Shown here piece by piece: positions 35,482-43,235 of a DNA stretch of 64,000 nucleotides. The stretch comes from JAZDEY01 sp043808325 [NCBI: Candidatus Eiseniibacteriota bacterium]. Its GTDB lineage: Bacteria > Arandabacterota > Arandabacteria > Arandabacterales. The notes under the pieces are model-generated. The model searched no databases. It saw only the letters and a program-made list of their open reading frames with translations, and was not told the DNA's origin. A program made the translations under genes and the position numbers. How positions within the stretch are numbered: the first letter of the stretch is position 1; each line of letters starts with the position of its first letter. The stretch is taken from assembly GCA_043808325.1 (NCBI GenBank), contig JAZDEY010000033.1, forward strand, positions 1-64,000, written 5' to 3'.

Positions 35482-35876
35482 TGGCCACCCGGTTCGTACC
35501 TGAGGAAATCGTGCCCTTTCTCCATGCCGACCTGATCCGAAGATACGGGGGGCGATACGGCCTCCGTGACCCAGGGCTCCTTTCCTCAGCTCTGGCTCAA
35601 CCCAAGACGACCGGCGCCGGCAAGCACCTGCACCGAACGATCTTCGACAAGGCCGCCGCATATGGCTACCACCTATCGAGAAACCATCCGTTTGTGGATG
35701 GCAACAAGAGAATTGCCTTTGTCGTCATGGACATCTTCCTTCAGATGAACGGCTGGCAGATCGATGCATCCGAGGAAGAAGCTTACTCGACAATCTCGAC
35801 GCTCGCTGCCGGCAGCATCTCCAAGCCCGCTTTGGCAAAGTGGCTGAAAGCCCACTGCTCTCGACTCTCAGAATAA
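35481..35876 (+). CDS. doc: Doc (death-on-curing) family Fic-fold toxin
   Basis: 131 residues. The Fic/Doc motif HPFVDGNKR is at residues 69-77. Doc kinases phosphorylate EF-Tu and stop translation; the truncated motif end is the Doc rather than the AMPylating form. I use the ATG at 35481 that overlaps the antitoxin stop. With the AbrB gene it forms a toxin-antitoxin unit inside the metal islet. Confidence 0.92.
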   Translation: MATRFVPEEIVPFLHADLIRRYGGRYGLRDPGLLSSALAQPKTTGAGKHLHRTIFDKAAAYGYHLSRNHPFVDGNKRIAFVVMDIFLQMNGWQIDASEEEAYSTISTLAAGSISKPALAKWLKAHCSRLSE

Positions 35877-35939
35877 CCCCCCGCAGCGTGACGCTGTCGG
35901 CATCACCTGCAGCCGCGCAGCGGCTGGTGGATGCCATGG

Positions 35940-36908
35940 TCAGGTGACAGGTGCTGATCGCGCACGTTCTTGCCCGGCAACGTCCGGCGCGCACTCGCAG
36001 ACTTCGATCGAAACGTGCGCAAGGCCAAGGTTGCGCGGGATGCGCGCCTTGTACTCGTCAGGTGACGAGGGCTTGTGCGCCACCACTTTGATGATCGCAG
36101 CGTAGATACTGGGGCCGATGGACCACACGTGCAGATCCGCCACCCGGCTGTCTTGGTCAGCCTCGACACTCGCCTTGATCTCGTCCGCGATACGATCCGG
36201 CCCCCGCCGATCGAGCAGCACGTCACTCGTGGCACGCAGAAGACCTATGGACCACCGGGCCACGAGGATCGCGCCCACGATGCCCACAGCGGGGTCCATC
36301 CAGGAGAGTCCGAGGTACTTGGCGCTGAGCAGGGCCCCGATGGCCAGGACGGAGGTCAACGCGTCGGCCATCACGTGCAGGTACGCCGACCTGAGGTTAT
36401 GATCGTGATGGTGCCCTTCCCGATGATCGGTCTCGTGCTCGTGCTGGCGGTCGCGCACGTCGAGGATGAAGACGCTGATCCCGTTCACGGCGAGGCCCAG
36501 CACAGCGACGAAGATGGCCTGATCGAACGCGATTCTCATCGGATGGATGAGCCGGTGTATGCTCTGCCAAGCCATCAACGCGGCGAACGTCGCCAGCAGG
36601 ACCGCCCCGGTGAAGCCACCGAGCGCGTTAACCTTGCCGGTGCCGAAGCTGAACCGCGGGCTGCCCGCATGTCGTCGTGCATACCCGTAGGCATAAGCGT
36701 TGATGCTGAGCGCAGTCGCGTGCGACGCCATGTGCAGGCCATCCGCCAGCAGCGCCATGGATCCGAAGAGCAGGCCGGCCAGAATCTCGACAGCCATTGT
36801 GATGGCAGTGAGAGCGATAACGACCAGGGTACGGGACTCTCCCGGTCGCTTCATTTCCTGCCCAAATGTGTGGGCGTGTTCCCACTCCCCCAGATTGTTG
36901 GTGTGCAT
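35940..36908 (-). CDS. dmeF: DmeF-like cation diffusion facilitator (Co/Ni/Zn exporter)
   Basis: 322 residues, CDF family, six membrane helices. Metal-site residues occur in LLADGLHMASHATAL (helix 2) and HVMADALTSV (helix 5). A His-rich loop (HEHETDHREGHHHDHN) lies between helices 4 and 5. The MHTN..EWEHAHTF opening is typical of DmeF proteins, which export Co2+ and Ni2+. The C-terminal cytoplasmic domain is complete. Repeat B lies 30 bp upstream and could supply its promoter. The start has no strong SD. Confidence 0.9.
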   Translation of the reverse strand: MHTNNLGEWEHAHTFGQEMKRPGESRTLVVIALTAITMAVEILAGLLFGSMALLADGLHMASHATALSINAYAYGYARRHAGSPRFSFGTGKVNALGGFTGAVLLATFAALMAWQSIHRLIHPMRIAFDQAIFVAVLGLAVNGISVFILDVRDRQHEHETDHREGHHHDHNLRSAYLHVMADALTSVLAIGALLSAKYLGLSWMDPAVGIVGAILVARWSIGLLRATSDVLLDRRGPDRIADEIKASVEADQDSRVADLHVWSIGPSIYAAIIKVVAHKPSSPDEYKARIPRNLGLAHVSIEVCECAPDVAGQERARSAPVT

Positions 36909-36937
36909 TCTTTCTTGTTACCTAACTATGGGTTAAA

Positions 36938-37025
36938 CTGTCCCGTCCTAATCACCATTGGGCTGTATTCCGGTCGGTGATCTGCTATGGCGATCGTATC
37001 AACAGGCTGTCGTAATTGCAATGGC
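36938..37025. repeat. Direct repeat copy B (88 bp)
   Basis: Matches copy A at 68 of 88 positions and copy C over its 3' part. Minus-strand promoter-like hexamers TTGCAA (37021-37016), 17 bp, TACGAT (36998-36993) face dmeF. A second block (37036-37076) also matches copy A. Confidence 0.75.
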
Positions 37026-37028
37026 TTC

Positions 37029-37046
37029 GCATTGTCTTTACAATGC
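37029..37046. repeat. Perfect short hairpin after repeat B
   Basis: GCATTGT-cttt-ACAATGC, a seven-base-pair perfect inverted repeat joining the two blocks of repeat B. It lies between the convergent-side end of the membrane-protein gene and dmeF. Confidence 0.6.
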
Positions 37047-37189
37047 AGGAGGCGTGATCCTCACTGGTGGCAGCGCAATTGGAGGGGTAGCGAACTTTGG
37101 CACAAAGCGGTGAGGCGGAGCCTGACGAGGATCCGAAGGCGGCTGTGGTCGCATCGGGCGCCGTGGGTGAGCGAGAGAAGTCGGCTAAG

Positions 37190-38590
37190 TCACGCCGACG
37201 GCCTTGCGGGACGCCTCAAGAGACTCCTCACGGCTACACCACAGACCGCGAAGCCAAACAGAACAAAGGGCATCTGCCATACAATGAAGTTAATGCGGGT
37301 GTGTATCTGCGAGTGCGCCTTGAAGACGACAAACCAGGATAGCGGGGCAAGGACCGAAAACCATGTTGCCGCGATCAGGGCAAGGTTTCTCCGGCCTCCA
37401 TTGCCGACGGCTGCCCTCTTCCCGAGAAGATACAGGGTCGCGGACATAATCAGAAACACAATCACAAGATGTGAGTAACGTACGGCCAGCGCCCCTCGCT
37501 TTCCCCCAGGTTCCGGCCGGGACCCCCAGTTGCGAACATCGAAGAAGGTCCCATTGAGGTAGGTTGTAAGCACTGGCGCGGTGGGGGCTTCAAGACTTGG
37601 AGCCAGTTTCGATGGCAAATACTCGGAATCGCCATGGGTCCGCTTCTCAAACGAATACACAATATGATCGACACCGTCGAGGAAACTGCCCTCGACCGAC
37701 GCTATCTGGAAACACAAGATGAGAAGGCTCAAGAGGACGGCAAGACCTGAGCCGACGATCACCGCCAGCGTAACCTTGAGCAACCTTCGAAGTCCAGCCC
37801 TTTCCAGGATGCCGTAATAGACGGCAGGCACCACCATCATGATGAGGGTAGAAGTGCCGTACTCGTAACCATTGAACAGGCACTTGACCAGGACCGCAAG
37901 CAAGACTATGGCCCCAAGTGCCACGAGCCTCACTTCTCGCAGTCCTCTTCTCGATCTCAGATAGTACATGACTACAGCCACCGGCATATAGAAGGCCCAG
38001 AGAGACCACCAGAGGTTCCGCCCGAAGACCACGAGCCATTGGGATGTAACGGCGGACACGAGGACAAACAAGGCGGGGACCAGTCCAAACTCCAGGAAGA
38101 ACCAAAGTACGATCGCGGTCAGGGCGAGGGTTGAGAGCAAGGCGGTGAGGGTGTTGAAGAGCCGCAGCTTCGCCTGAGGTTTAAGAGGCAGCAGTCTGTC
38201 AAGGACACTCAGGACGATTCCCTGTCCCCCGATCTGCGATTCGTAAGGTGTGTAGGCTCCGAAGGGAAGGCCCTCGATGTAGGCCTTGTATTGATCCGCA
38301 AAGGGCATATCGGCATAACGCACCGGGGTGCGGCTGAGGCTTCCCAGACCGGGCAACCCACCGGCTGACAGGATACCATCCTGGCTCGATTTGGCCATTC
38401 TCCCTATGATGAAGCTCTCCATATCGAGCAGATGGTAATCGAACCACTGCCGGTCAGCTGCCCGCCAGACGTCCGCAACAAAGCCGAGGAAGAGCAGCAC
38501 AGCTGAGAGCGAGCAAACCAAGAGTGGCAAGGCGATCCTCGCGGGGAGCCGCGCTTTCAGCTTGGCAATCTCGCGGGAGACGAGTGACAT
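37190..38590 (-). CDS. Unknown polytopic membrane protein
   Basis: 466 residues with about nine to ten hydrophobic helices and a large loop after helix 1 (residues 45-125, containing DMESFIIGRMAKSSQDG). The layout, with a first external loop rich in acidic residues, is reminiscent of GT-C-fold glycosyltransferases, but I see no diagnostic motif and make no functional call. The start has no Shine-Dalgarno. Six bases upstream is the TACGAT box carried by repeat C, so a leaderless message is likely. It is flanked by repeat B on the 3' side and repeat C on the 5' side. Confidence 0.75.
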   Translation of the reverse strand: MSLVSREIAKLKARLPARIALPLLVCSLSAVLLFLGFVADVWRAADRQWFDYHLLDMESFIIGRMAKSSQDGILSAGGLPGLGSLSRTPVRYADMPFADQYKAYIEGLPFGAYTPYESQIGGQGIVLSVLDRLLPLKPQAKLRLFNTLTALLSTLALTAIVLWFFLEFGLVPALFVLVSAVTSQWLVVFGRNLWWSLWAFYMPVAVVMYYLRSRRGLREVRLVALGAIVLLAVLVKCLFNGYEYGTSTLIMMVVPAVYYGILERAGLRRLLKVTLAVIVGSGLAVLLSLLILCFQIASVEGSFLDGVDHIVYSFEKRTHGDSEYLPSKLAPSLEAPTAPVLTTYLNGTFFDVRNWGSRPEPGGKRGALAVRYSHLVIVFLIMSATLYLLGKRAAVGNGGRRNLALIAATWFSVLAPLSWFVVFKAHSQIHTRINFIVWQMPFVLFGFAVCGVAVRSLLRRPARPSA

Positions 38591-38593
38591 GGA

Positions 38594-38634
38594 CCGATCG
38601 TATCAACAGGTTGTCACAATTGCAATGGCCTTCG
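38594..38634. repeat. Direct repeat copy C (partial)
   Basis: 32 of the first 36 bases match repeat B. It contains TTGCAA (38625-38620), 17 bp, TACGAT (38602-38597) on the minus strand, ending six bases before the ATG at 38590. Confidence 0.7.
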
Positions 38635-38685
38635 AATCAGGTACGGCGTCCCCAGATTTCTGCTGTTGATTGTGCCCGTCTGTGA

Positions 38686-39303
38686 CTACTTGAACAGCGC
38701 TTTGATCGATCCCCAAGTTGATGGGTCGGCGGCCGAGGCGGCGGATCCTCCCGCCACGTAGTCAATCGATACGTCACCTCCGCTCAAGTGAGTCTGCAAA
38801 TCCACGATGTGGGCGACGTTGCCGAATCCCGTCCCGACCAGCCTGACATTCGTGGACACATTGTGGAACGAGTTGTACGCGAACTCGAAGAGGCCGTCCA
38901 CATAGACGTCGACCCAGCCGTCGTTGTTGTCGCAGTTCATCAGCTGAACCACAACCTCCTGGGACGGATTCAGGAATGTGCCCTGCCACCAGACGATGAA
39001 GGTCGGGCTGTCATAGAGGAAGCACAGCATGTCACCCGCCGCGGGATTGTTCCAACTCCATGAGGGGAAGAACCTGACTCCGCCATTGAGACCCCCACCC
39101 ACATTCGGCCACCACGTAATGACGTGTACCCCGTCCATATCCTCGCCCGGCAGTACCTCAGTGCACTGGCCAGCATTGCCCTGGCCCACGTGCACACCGT
39201 CTTGGACGTCCCAAATCCCGACTCCAGAGTAGCCAGGAGCGGCGCTCAGGCCGAGCACGACTCCGACCAGCCCTGCGAACCCTACCTTTATCAGGCGCTG
39301 CAT
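38686..39303 (-). CDS. Secreted protein with C-terminal WGSIK tail
   Basis: 205 residues. The ATG at 39303 has AAAGGAGG six bases upstream and opens a signal peptide (MQRLIKVGFAGLVGVVLGLSAAPG). The mature domain is beta-rich and aromatic (VHVITWWPNVGGG, FFPSWSWNN), with a DNNDGWVDVYVDGLFEF segment. It does not align with the 448/1209 pair, yet it ends in the same kind of tail, STWGSIKALFK. Function unknown. The shared tail on an unrelated body points to a sorting or anchoring signal. Confidence 0.85.
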   Translation of the reverse strand: MQRLIKVGFAGLVGVVLGLSAAPGYSGVGIWDVQDGVHVGQGNAGQCTEVLPGEDMDGVHVITWWPNVGGGLNGGVRFFPSWSWNNPAAGDMLCFLYDSPTFIVWWQGTFLNPSQEVVVQLMNCDNNDGWVDVYVDGLFEFAYNSFHNVSTNVRLVGTGFGNVAHIVDLQTHLSGGDVSIDYVAGGSAASAADPSTWGSIKALFK

Positions 39304-39388
39304 GGCCTGCCTCCTTTGGTGCGGCTCACACATAGCCCTACAGTTGAGTGGAATCGATCTTACGCGTCGCAGCTTCTCTTGTGGTTTG

Positions 39389-39417
39389 AGCGTATCAGGG
39401 CGACTGGCTTATGTCAA
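39389..39417 (-). promoter_or_regulatory. Candidate promoter of the WGSIK-tail gene
   Basis: Minus strand TTGACA (39417-39412), 17 bp, TACGCT (39394-39389). The -35 is perfect, the -10 weak. The leader would be about 80 nt. Confidence 0.45.
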
Positions 39418-39426
39418 GCGGAATGC

Positions 39427-40020
39427 TCAGGCCCTTTCGAGAGGAGATGCTTCAAGCAGGACTGCATAGCTCCGAGCAATCTTGGGAGAATCGACCTGCC
39501 GGAGGCCGCTGCGCTCAGCGGCGGAGAGCGACTCCTCGAAGCCGCGCCCAGACACGTGGGTCTTGGGCTCGGCGAAGAGCACCCGGCCCCCCACCTTGAG
39601 GACGCCGCGAATCTCTGAGAAGAGCCGGGCCCTGTCGCCGACCTCATGGACGACCGCAAAGGCCAGTACGAAGTCGGTCTGGCCGGCAAGATCGGCTACA
39701 CCAAGAGTCTCTGCCCCACACACCCGGGTCTCGATGCGATCGGCTAGGCCGGCGCGGCGCGCACGACGCACGAGTGCCCGGAGCATCTTCTCCTGGAGAT
39801 CCACGCAGACCACTCGACCACTCGGGCCGACGAGTCTCGCCAAGGGAAGGCTAAAGAACCCCATGGCCGGACCAACTTCCAAGACCTGCATGCCTGGGCT
39901 TACGAACGGAGCAAGGATCTTCCCTGGGTTCTGGATAAGCGTCCTGATCGGGCTGGCGAGAAGATAGCCGACCCAAAAAGGGCACAAGTGATGCTTATCT
40001 CGGTCACCGCGGGCCACCAC
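39427..40020 (-). CDS. Class I SAM-dependent methyltransferase
   Basis: About 197 residues. Motif I reads VLEVGPAMGFFSLPLA, followed by the acidic VVCVDLQEKM and a motif IV-like TDFVLAFAVVHEV. Family of UbiE/Methyltransf_11 type; the substrate cannot be told. A GTG at 40020 has AGGGGAGG upstream and is preferred to the GTG at 40035. Confidence 0.85.
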   Translation of the reverse strand: MVARGDRDKHHLCPFWVGYLLASPIRTLIQNPGKILAPFVSPGMQVLEVGPAMGFFSLPLARLVGPSGRVVCVDLQEKMLRALVRRARRAGLADRIETRVCGAETLGVADLAGQTDFVLAFAVVHEVGDRARLFSEIRGVLKVGGRVLFAEPKTHVSGRGFEESLSAAERSGLRQVDSPKIARSYAVLLEASPLERA

Positions 40021-40031
40021 AAGGCCTCCCC

Positions 40032-40118
40032 TCACATCCTCAGCATGACATCGAACTTGACGCAGACTTCCTTCATAAGCTCGTCAGATCTTGTCGAGGT
40101 GACCCGCCCCGGATTCAT
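40032..40118 (-). pseudogene. Possible remnant of a small helix-turn-helix gene
   Basis: A 28-codon frame ending SDELMKEVCVKFDVMLRM. The pattern DELxKEVxVKxDxxxRL resembles the start of small sigma-region-4-like regulators that continue for 50 or more residues; here a stop follows at once. GGGGAGG is only three bases from its ATG. It overlaps the leader of the methyltransferase gene. Weak evidence. Confidence 0.2.
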
Positions 40119-40221
40119 CTGCCTCCCCAAGTGACACCTCGTACCGGAGAGCCTCGCGCCTTTAGCCCTACACCCACCGTCGACTCCAATCAACCATAAG
40201 CCAAGACCTCGCGCATGTATG

Positions 40222-40950
40222 TCACGCGTTACCCTGACGCTCCGGCGGGACATTGCCCGTCCCTGGCCGGACCTGGTAATTGCGACGGGTGTATCTGCGC
40301 AACACCACGAGAGGGCTTAGAAGGCCGACCAGGAAACCACCACACCCGAGCCCCGCCCACCAGAACATCCTCAGAGTCGTGTCACGATGTGCGGCTGTTT
40401 TCCAAAGGATTATGACACAGGTGATGAGAATTGCCCCGAACCAGAGGGTCACAGCTGTCTTCTCGATTCCTGCGCGGAGGTTCTTCTGAGGCGAGGGCAT
40501 GCCGCTATCCAGCCGTAAGGCGGCATCTCGATTTATTCGTTCGCTCGGAAGCTGCCGCTTGATCTCGTCAGCCAGGGGCTTAAGGAGTGTGAACCGCTCG
40601 TGCAGGCTTGCCCAGTCACGCGCCACGAATAGGAACATCATGGCGCTGATCGTCGGGATCGCTGCAAACAAGAAGAAAAAGGGACCGCCTGCAAGCTGCT
40701 CAATGACGTCTCTAGTCGCTGCTGACAGGGAGACGCTTTTGATGCCTGCAGCCGCGGCCCGATCCACCTGAGCGCCGGCTCTCAAGATTATCTGGCTGCC
40801 CAGCCATCCGAATGCCGCAACCAACCCGGTGACGTATGTGACCATAACCCTGAAGAAGTGGGCATCGAACATCTGGATCTCGTCGCGGTACTGCTGTTGC
40901 TCCTGAAGCAGCACTTTCAGCACGGCATCGTTGTCGGCACCGTTACTCAT
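40222..40950 (-). CDS. Unknown membrane protein with four helices
   Basis: 242 residues. Two helix pairs (VTYVTGLVAAFGWLGSQII and PFFFLFAAIPTISAMMFLF; LWFGAILITCVIILW and FWWAGLGCGGFLVGLLSPL) flank a charged cytoplasmic middle region (RDWASLHERFTLLKPLADEIKR). The N-terminus (QEQQQYRDEIQMFD) is helical. AGAGGGGGT precedes the ATG at 40950. No family recognised. Confidence 0.7.
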   Translation of the reverse strand: MSNGADNDAVLKVLLQEQQQYRDEIQMFDAHFFRVMVTYVTGLVAAFGWLGSQIILRAGAQVDRAAAAGIKSVSLSAATRDVIEQLAGGPFFFLFAAIPTISAMMFLFVARDWASLHERFTLLKPLADEIKRQLPSERINRDAALRLDSGMPSPQKNLRAGIEKTAVTLWFGAILITCVIILWKTAAHRDTTLRMFWWAGLGCGGFLVGLLSPLVVLRRYTRRNYQVRPGTGNVPPERQGNA

Positions 40951-41207
40951 CAAGTACCCCCTCTCCGATGCAGAGCATCACGTGCGGAACATCGCGGAAA
41001 TGCACATTCGGACCACCCGGCAGATTACCTCCCTATGGGACTCAAGTTCCCGGACTTCGCTTCGCATAACCGACAGGTTAGCGCATACACGAAGGCGGAG
41101 CAACTGGTATTGCTAGCTCGGACAGGTGAGTTTCTTCGCGGTTCTATCTCATGGCAAGTAGCGCTAAGGCACTTTGTACCCACGCCTACCCTCCATACGT
41201 TTTCGCA

Positions 41208-41236
41208 TTGCATACGCCGGGCCCGCTGTGTAATAT
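41208..41236 (+). promoter_or_regulatory. Candidate promoter of the ABC export operon
   Basis: TTGCAT (41208-41213), 17 bp, TAATAT (41231-41236). Predicted start about nine bases before the ATG at 41252, which lacks a Shine-Dalgarno. The rest of 40951-41251 shows no gene. Confidence 0.5.
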
Positions 41237-41251
41237 TAGCCAACTTCCATT

Positions 41252-42454
41252 ATGAACAGAGACCTTTCAAAACTGAGCATCGACCCGGCGGCAAGAGAGC
41301 GAGCAGGATTCAACTGGCGTGCGGTCCTTGTAATCGCAGTGGCCGCGGTCGCCATCCTTGTGGCAGTCATCTGGCTCACGGTAGCACGGCGCTCCGTTGA
41401 AGTGCGCGTGGCTGTAGTGCGGGAGGCCAGGGCATCTCAGGCCGCAGTGCTCAATGCCAGCGGCTATGTCACTCCACGCCGCCGCGCAACCATCTCAGCC
41501 AAGATCACGGGGAAGATCGCTGAGGTCTTGATCGATGAAGGCATGCAGGTCAAGACCGGCGACGTGCTCGCCCGGCTTGACGACTCTGATGCCATTGTCG
41601 CCCTGCGCGCCACCGAAGCCCAGAGCGCCGTCGCGGCGGCCGCCCTCGATGAGATCCAGGTCAGGCTTGCGAATGCGGCACGGGACCTTAAGCGCGTCCG
41701 GGAGCTGCGCACGCAAAACCTGGTGAGCGATAAGGACCTGGACAACGCCGAGACCGCGGTAGCGAGCTACCAAGCCCAGATCAAGGTTGCCGAGAGCAGC
41801 GTCACGGCGGCCGAACGCGCAGCCGGGATCGCCCGGCAGAATGTCGAGAACTGCATCGTTCGCGCTCCCTTCGCCGGCATCGTGGTCTCCAAGGACGCCC
41901 AGCCCGGAGAGATGGTTTCCCCGATTTCGGCCGGCGGCGGCTACACGCGTACCGGCGTGGCCACGATCGTGGATATGAGCTCGCTCGAGATCGAGGTCGA
42001 CGTCAACGAATCCTACATCGCTCGGGTGACACCGGGGCAGCGCGTCGAAGCCGCGCTCGATGCCTACCCGGATTGGAGAATACCCTCAAGGGTCCGAACC
42101 GTGATTCCGACTGCGGACCGGGAGAAAGCAACAGTCAAGGTGCGCATCACTTTCGACGAGCTCGATCCACGTATTCTCCCCGACATGGGAGTCAAAGTCT
42201 CCTTCCTCGAGGGTGCCGGGGATTCCACGAGTGCAAACCTGACGTTTGTGCCCAGCGATGCCGTCAGGCGTGAGAAGGACCAGGCCTATGCCTTTGTCAT
42301 CAAGGACGGCCGGGTCGAACGGCGCGGCATCCGGACCGGGCGCGAAAGCGGCTCCGATATCGAGATTCTCGCGGGACTGAGGAGCGGGGAACAGGTCGTG
42401 ACATCCTCCGGCGGCGAGATCCACGACGGCTCGCGCGTCTCCACTGCGAAGTAA
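41252..42454 (+). CDS. MacA/HlyD-like periplasmic adaptor
   Basis: 400 residues. One N-terminal membrane anchor (VLVIAVAAVAILVAVIWLTVA), then the lipoyl half-motif ISAKITGKIAEVLIDEGMQVKTGDVLARLDD, a coiled-coil hairpin with Ala/Arg heptads (around ALDEIQVRLANAARDLKRVREL), the second lipoyl half (VRAPFAGIVVSKDAQPGEMV) and beta-barrel and proximal domains. It bridges inner-membrane pumps to the outer membrane. It heads a four-gene operon with an ATPase and two FtsX-type permeases. Confidence 0.92.
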   Translation: MNRDLSKLSIDPAARERAGFNWRAVLVIAVAAVAILVAVIWLTVARRSVEVRVAVVREARASQAAVLNASGYVTPRRRATISAKITGKIAEVLIDEGMQVKTGDVLARLDDSDAIVALRATEAQSAVAAAALDEIQVRLANAARDLKRVRELRTQNLVSDKDLDNAETAVASYQAQIKVAESSVTAAERAAGIARQNVENCIVRAPFAGIVVSKDAQPGEMVSPISAGGGYTRTGVATIVDMSSLEIEVDVNESYIARVTPGQRVEAALDAYPDWRIPSRVRTVIPTADREKATVKVRITFDELDPRILPDMGVKVSFLEGAGDSTSANLTFVPSDAVRREKDQAYAFVIKDGRVERRGIRTGRESGSDIEILAGLRSGEQVVTSSGGEIHDGSRVSTAK

Positions 42455-42491
42455 GTGATCCAAAGCAAGGGAATCAGGCAAGGAGATCATT

Positions 42492-43235
42492 ATGGTGAGG
42501 GTCGACGGCAAAGGTAGCGGATCGCTTGTTGAGGTCCGGAACCTCGACAAGAAGTACCGGCGCGGCGAGGAAGAGATCGATGTCCTCCGCGGGCTCAATC
42601 TCGACGTCGGCAAGGGCGAGTTCATTGCCTTCATGGGTCCTTCGGGCTCCGGGAAAACGACGCTCCTCAATCTGCTCGGCGGCCTCGACACGCCTACCGC
42701 AGGCACGGTTCGAATCGCGGGAGTCGAGATCAGCGGGCTTTCGGGGCGCAAACTCGCCGCGTGGCGCGCACGCAACATTGGATTCATCTTCCAGATATAT
42801 AACCTCATTCCCGTCCTCACGGCCTACCAGAATGTGCAGCTGCCGCTCCTCCTCACCGGACTCTCCAAGGCAGAGCGCCGCAAGCACGTGGAGGCCGCGC
42901 TGGACTTGGTGGGCCTCAGCGATCGAAAGGATCATTACCCGCGGCAGCTTTCCGGCGGCCAGGAGCAGCGCGCCGCGATTGCCCGTGCGATCGTCGCCGA
43001 CCCCACGATTCTCTTATGCGACGAGCCGACCGGCGATCTTGACCGCGCAGCGGGCGATGAAATCCTCGACATCATCACGAGCCTCGCCAAGGATTACGGC
43101 AAGACCATCTTCCTGGTGACCCACGACTCCCTCGCTGCCAAGCGGGCCGACACCGTGCTCCATCTGGACAAGGGGACGGTCCTCGAGTGCGGCCCCACGG
43201 GATCTGGCCCCTGCGCGAGTGACGAGGAATCCTGA
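42492..43235 (+). CDS. MacB/LolD-like ABC transporter ATPase
   Basis: 247 residues. Walker [13 protein letters not shown], signature [15 protein letters not shown] and Walker [13 protein letters not shown] are all intact, with D-loop and switch His (LVTHDSLA). The [21 protein letters not shown] stretch is typical of the LolD/MacB/FtsE branch. AGGAG lies just before the ATG. The stop overlaps the next ATG (TGATG). Confidence 0.95.
   Translation: MVRVDGKGSGSLVEVRNLDKKYRRGEEEIDVLRGLNLDVGKGEFIAFMGPSGSGKTTLLNLLGGLDTPTAGTVRIAGVEISGLSGRKLAAWRARNIGFIFQIYNLIPVLTAYQNVQLPLLLTGLSKAERRKHVEAALDLVGLSDRKDHYPRQLSGGQEQRAAIARAIVADPTILLCDEPTGDLDRAAGDEILDIITSLAKDYGKTIFLVTHDSLAAKRADTVLHLDKGTVLECGPTGSGPCASDEES

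Noticed and set aside
36911-37025. Integron attC site at repeat B (ACCTAAC and GTTAAAC seen near 36920-36938)
   Set aside because: The two core-like boxes are only a few bases apart, copies A and C lack them, and no integrase is present.
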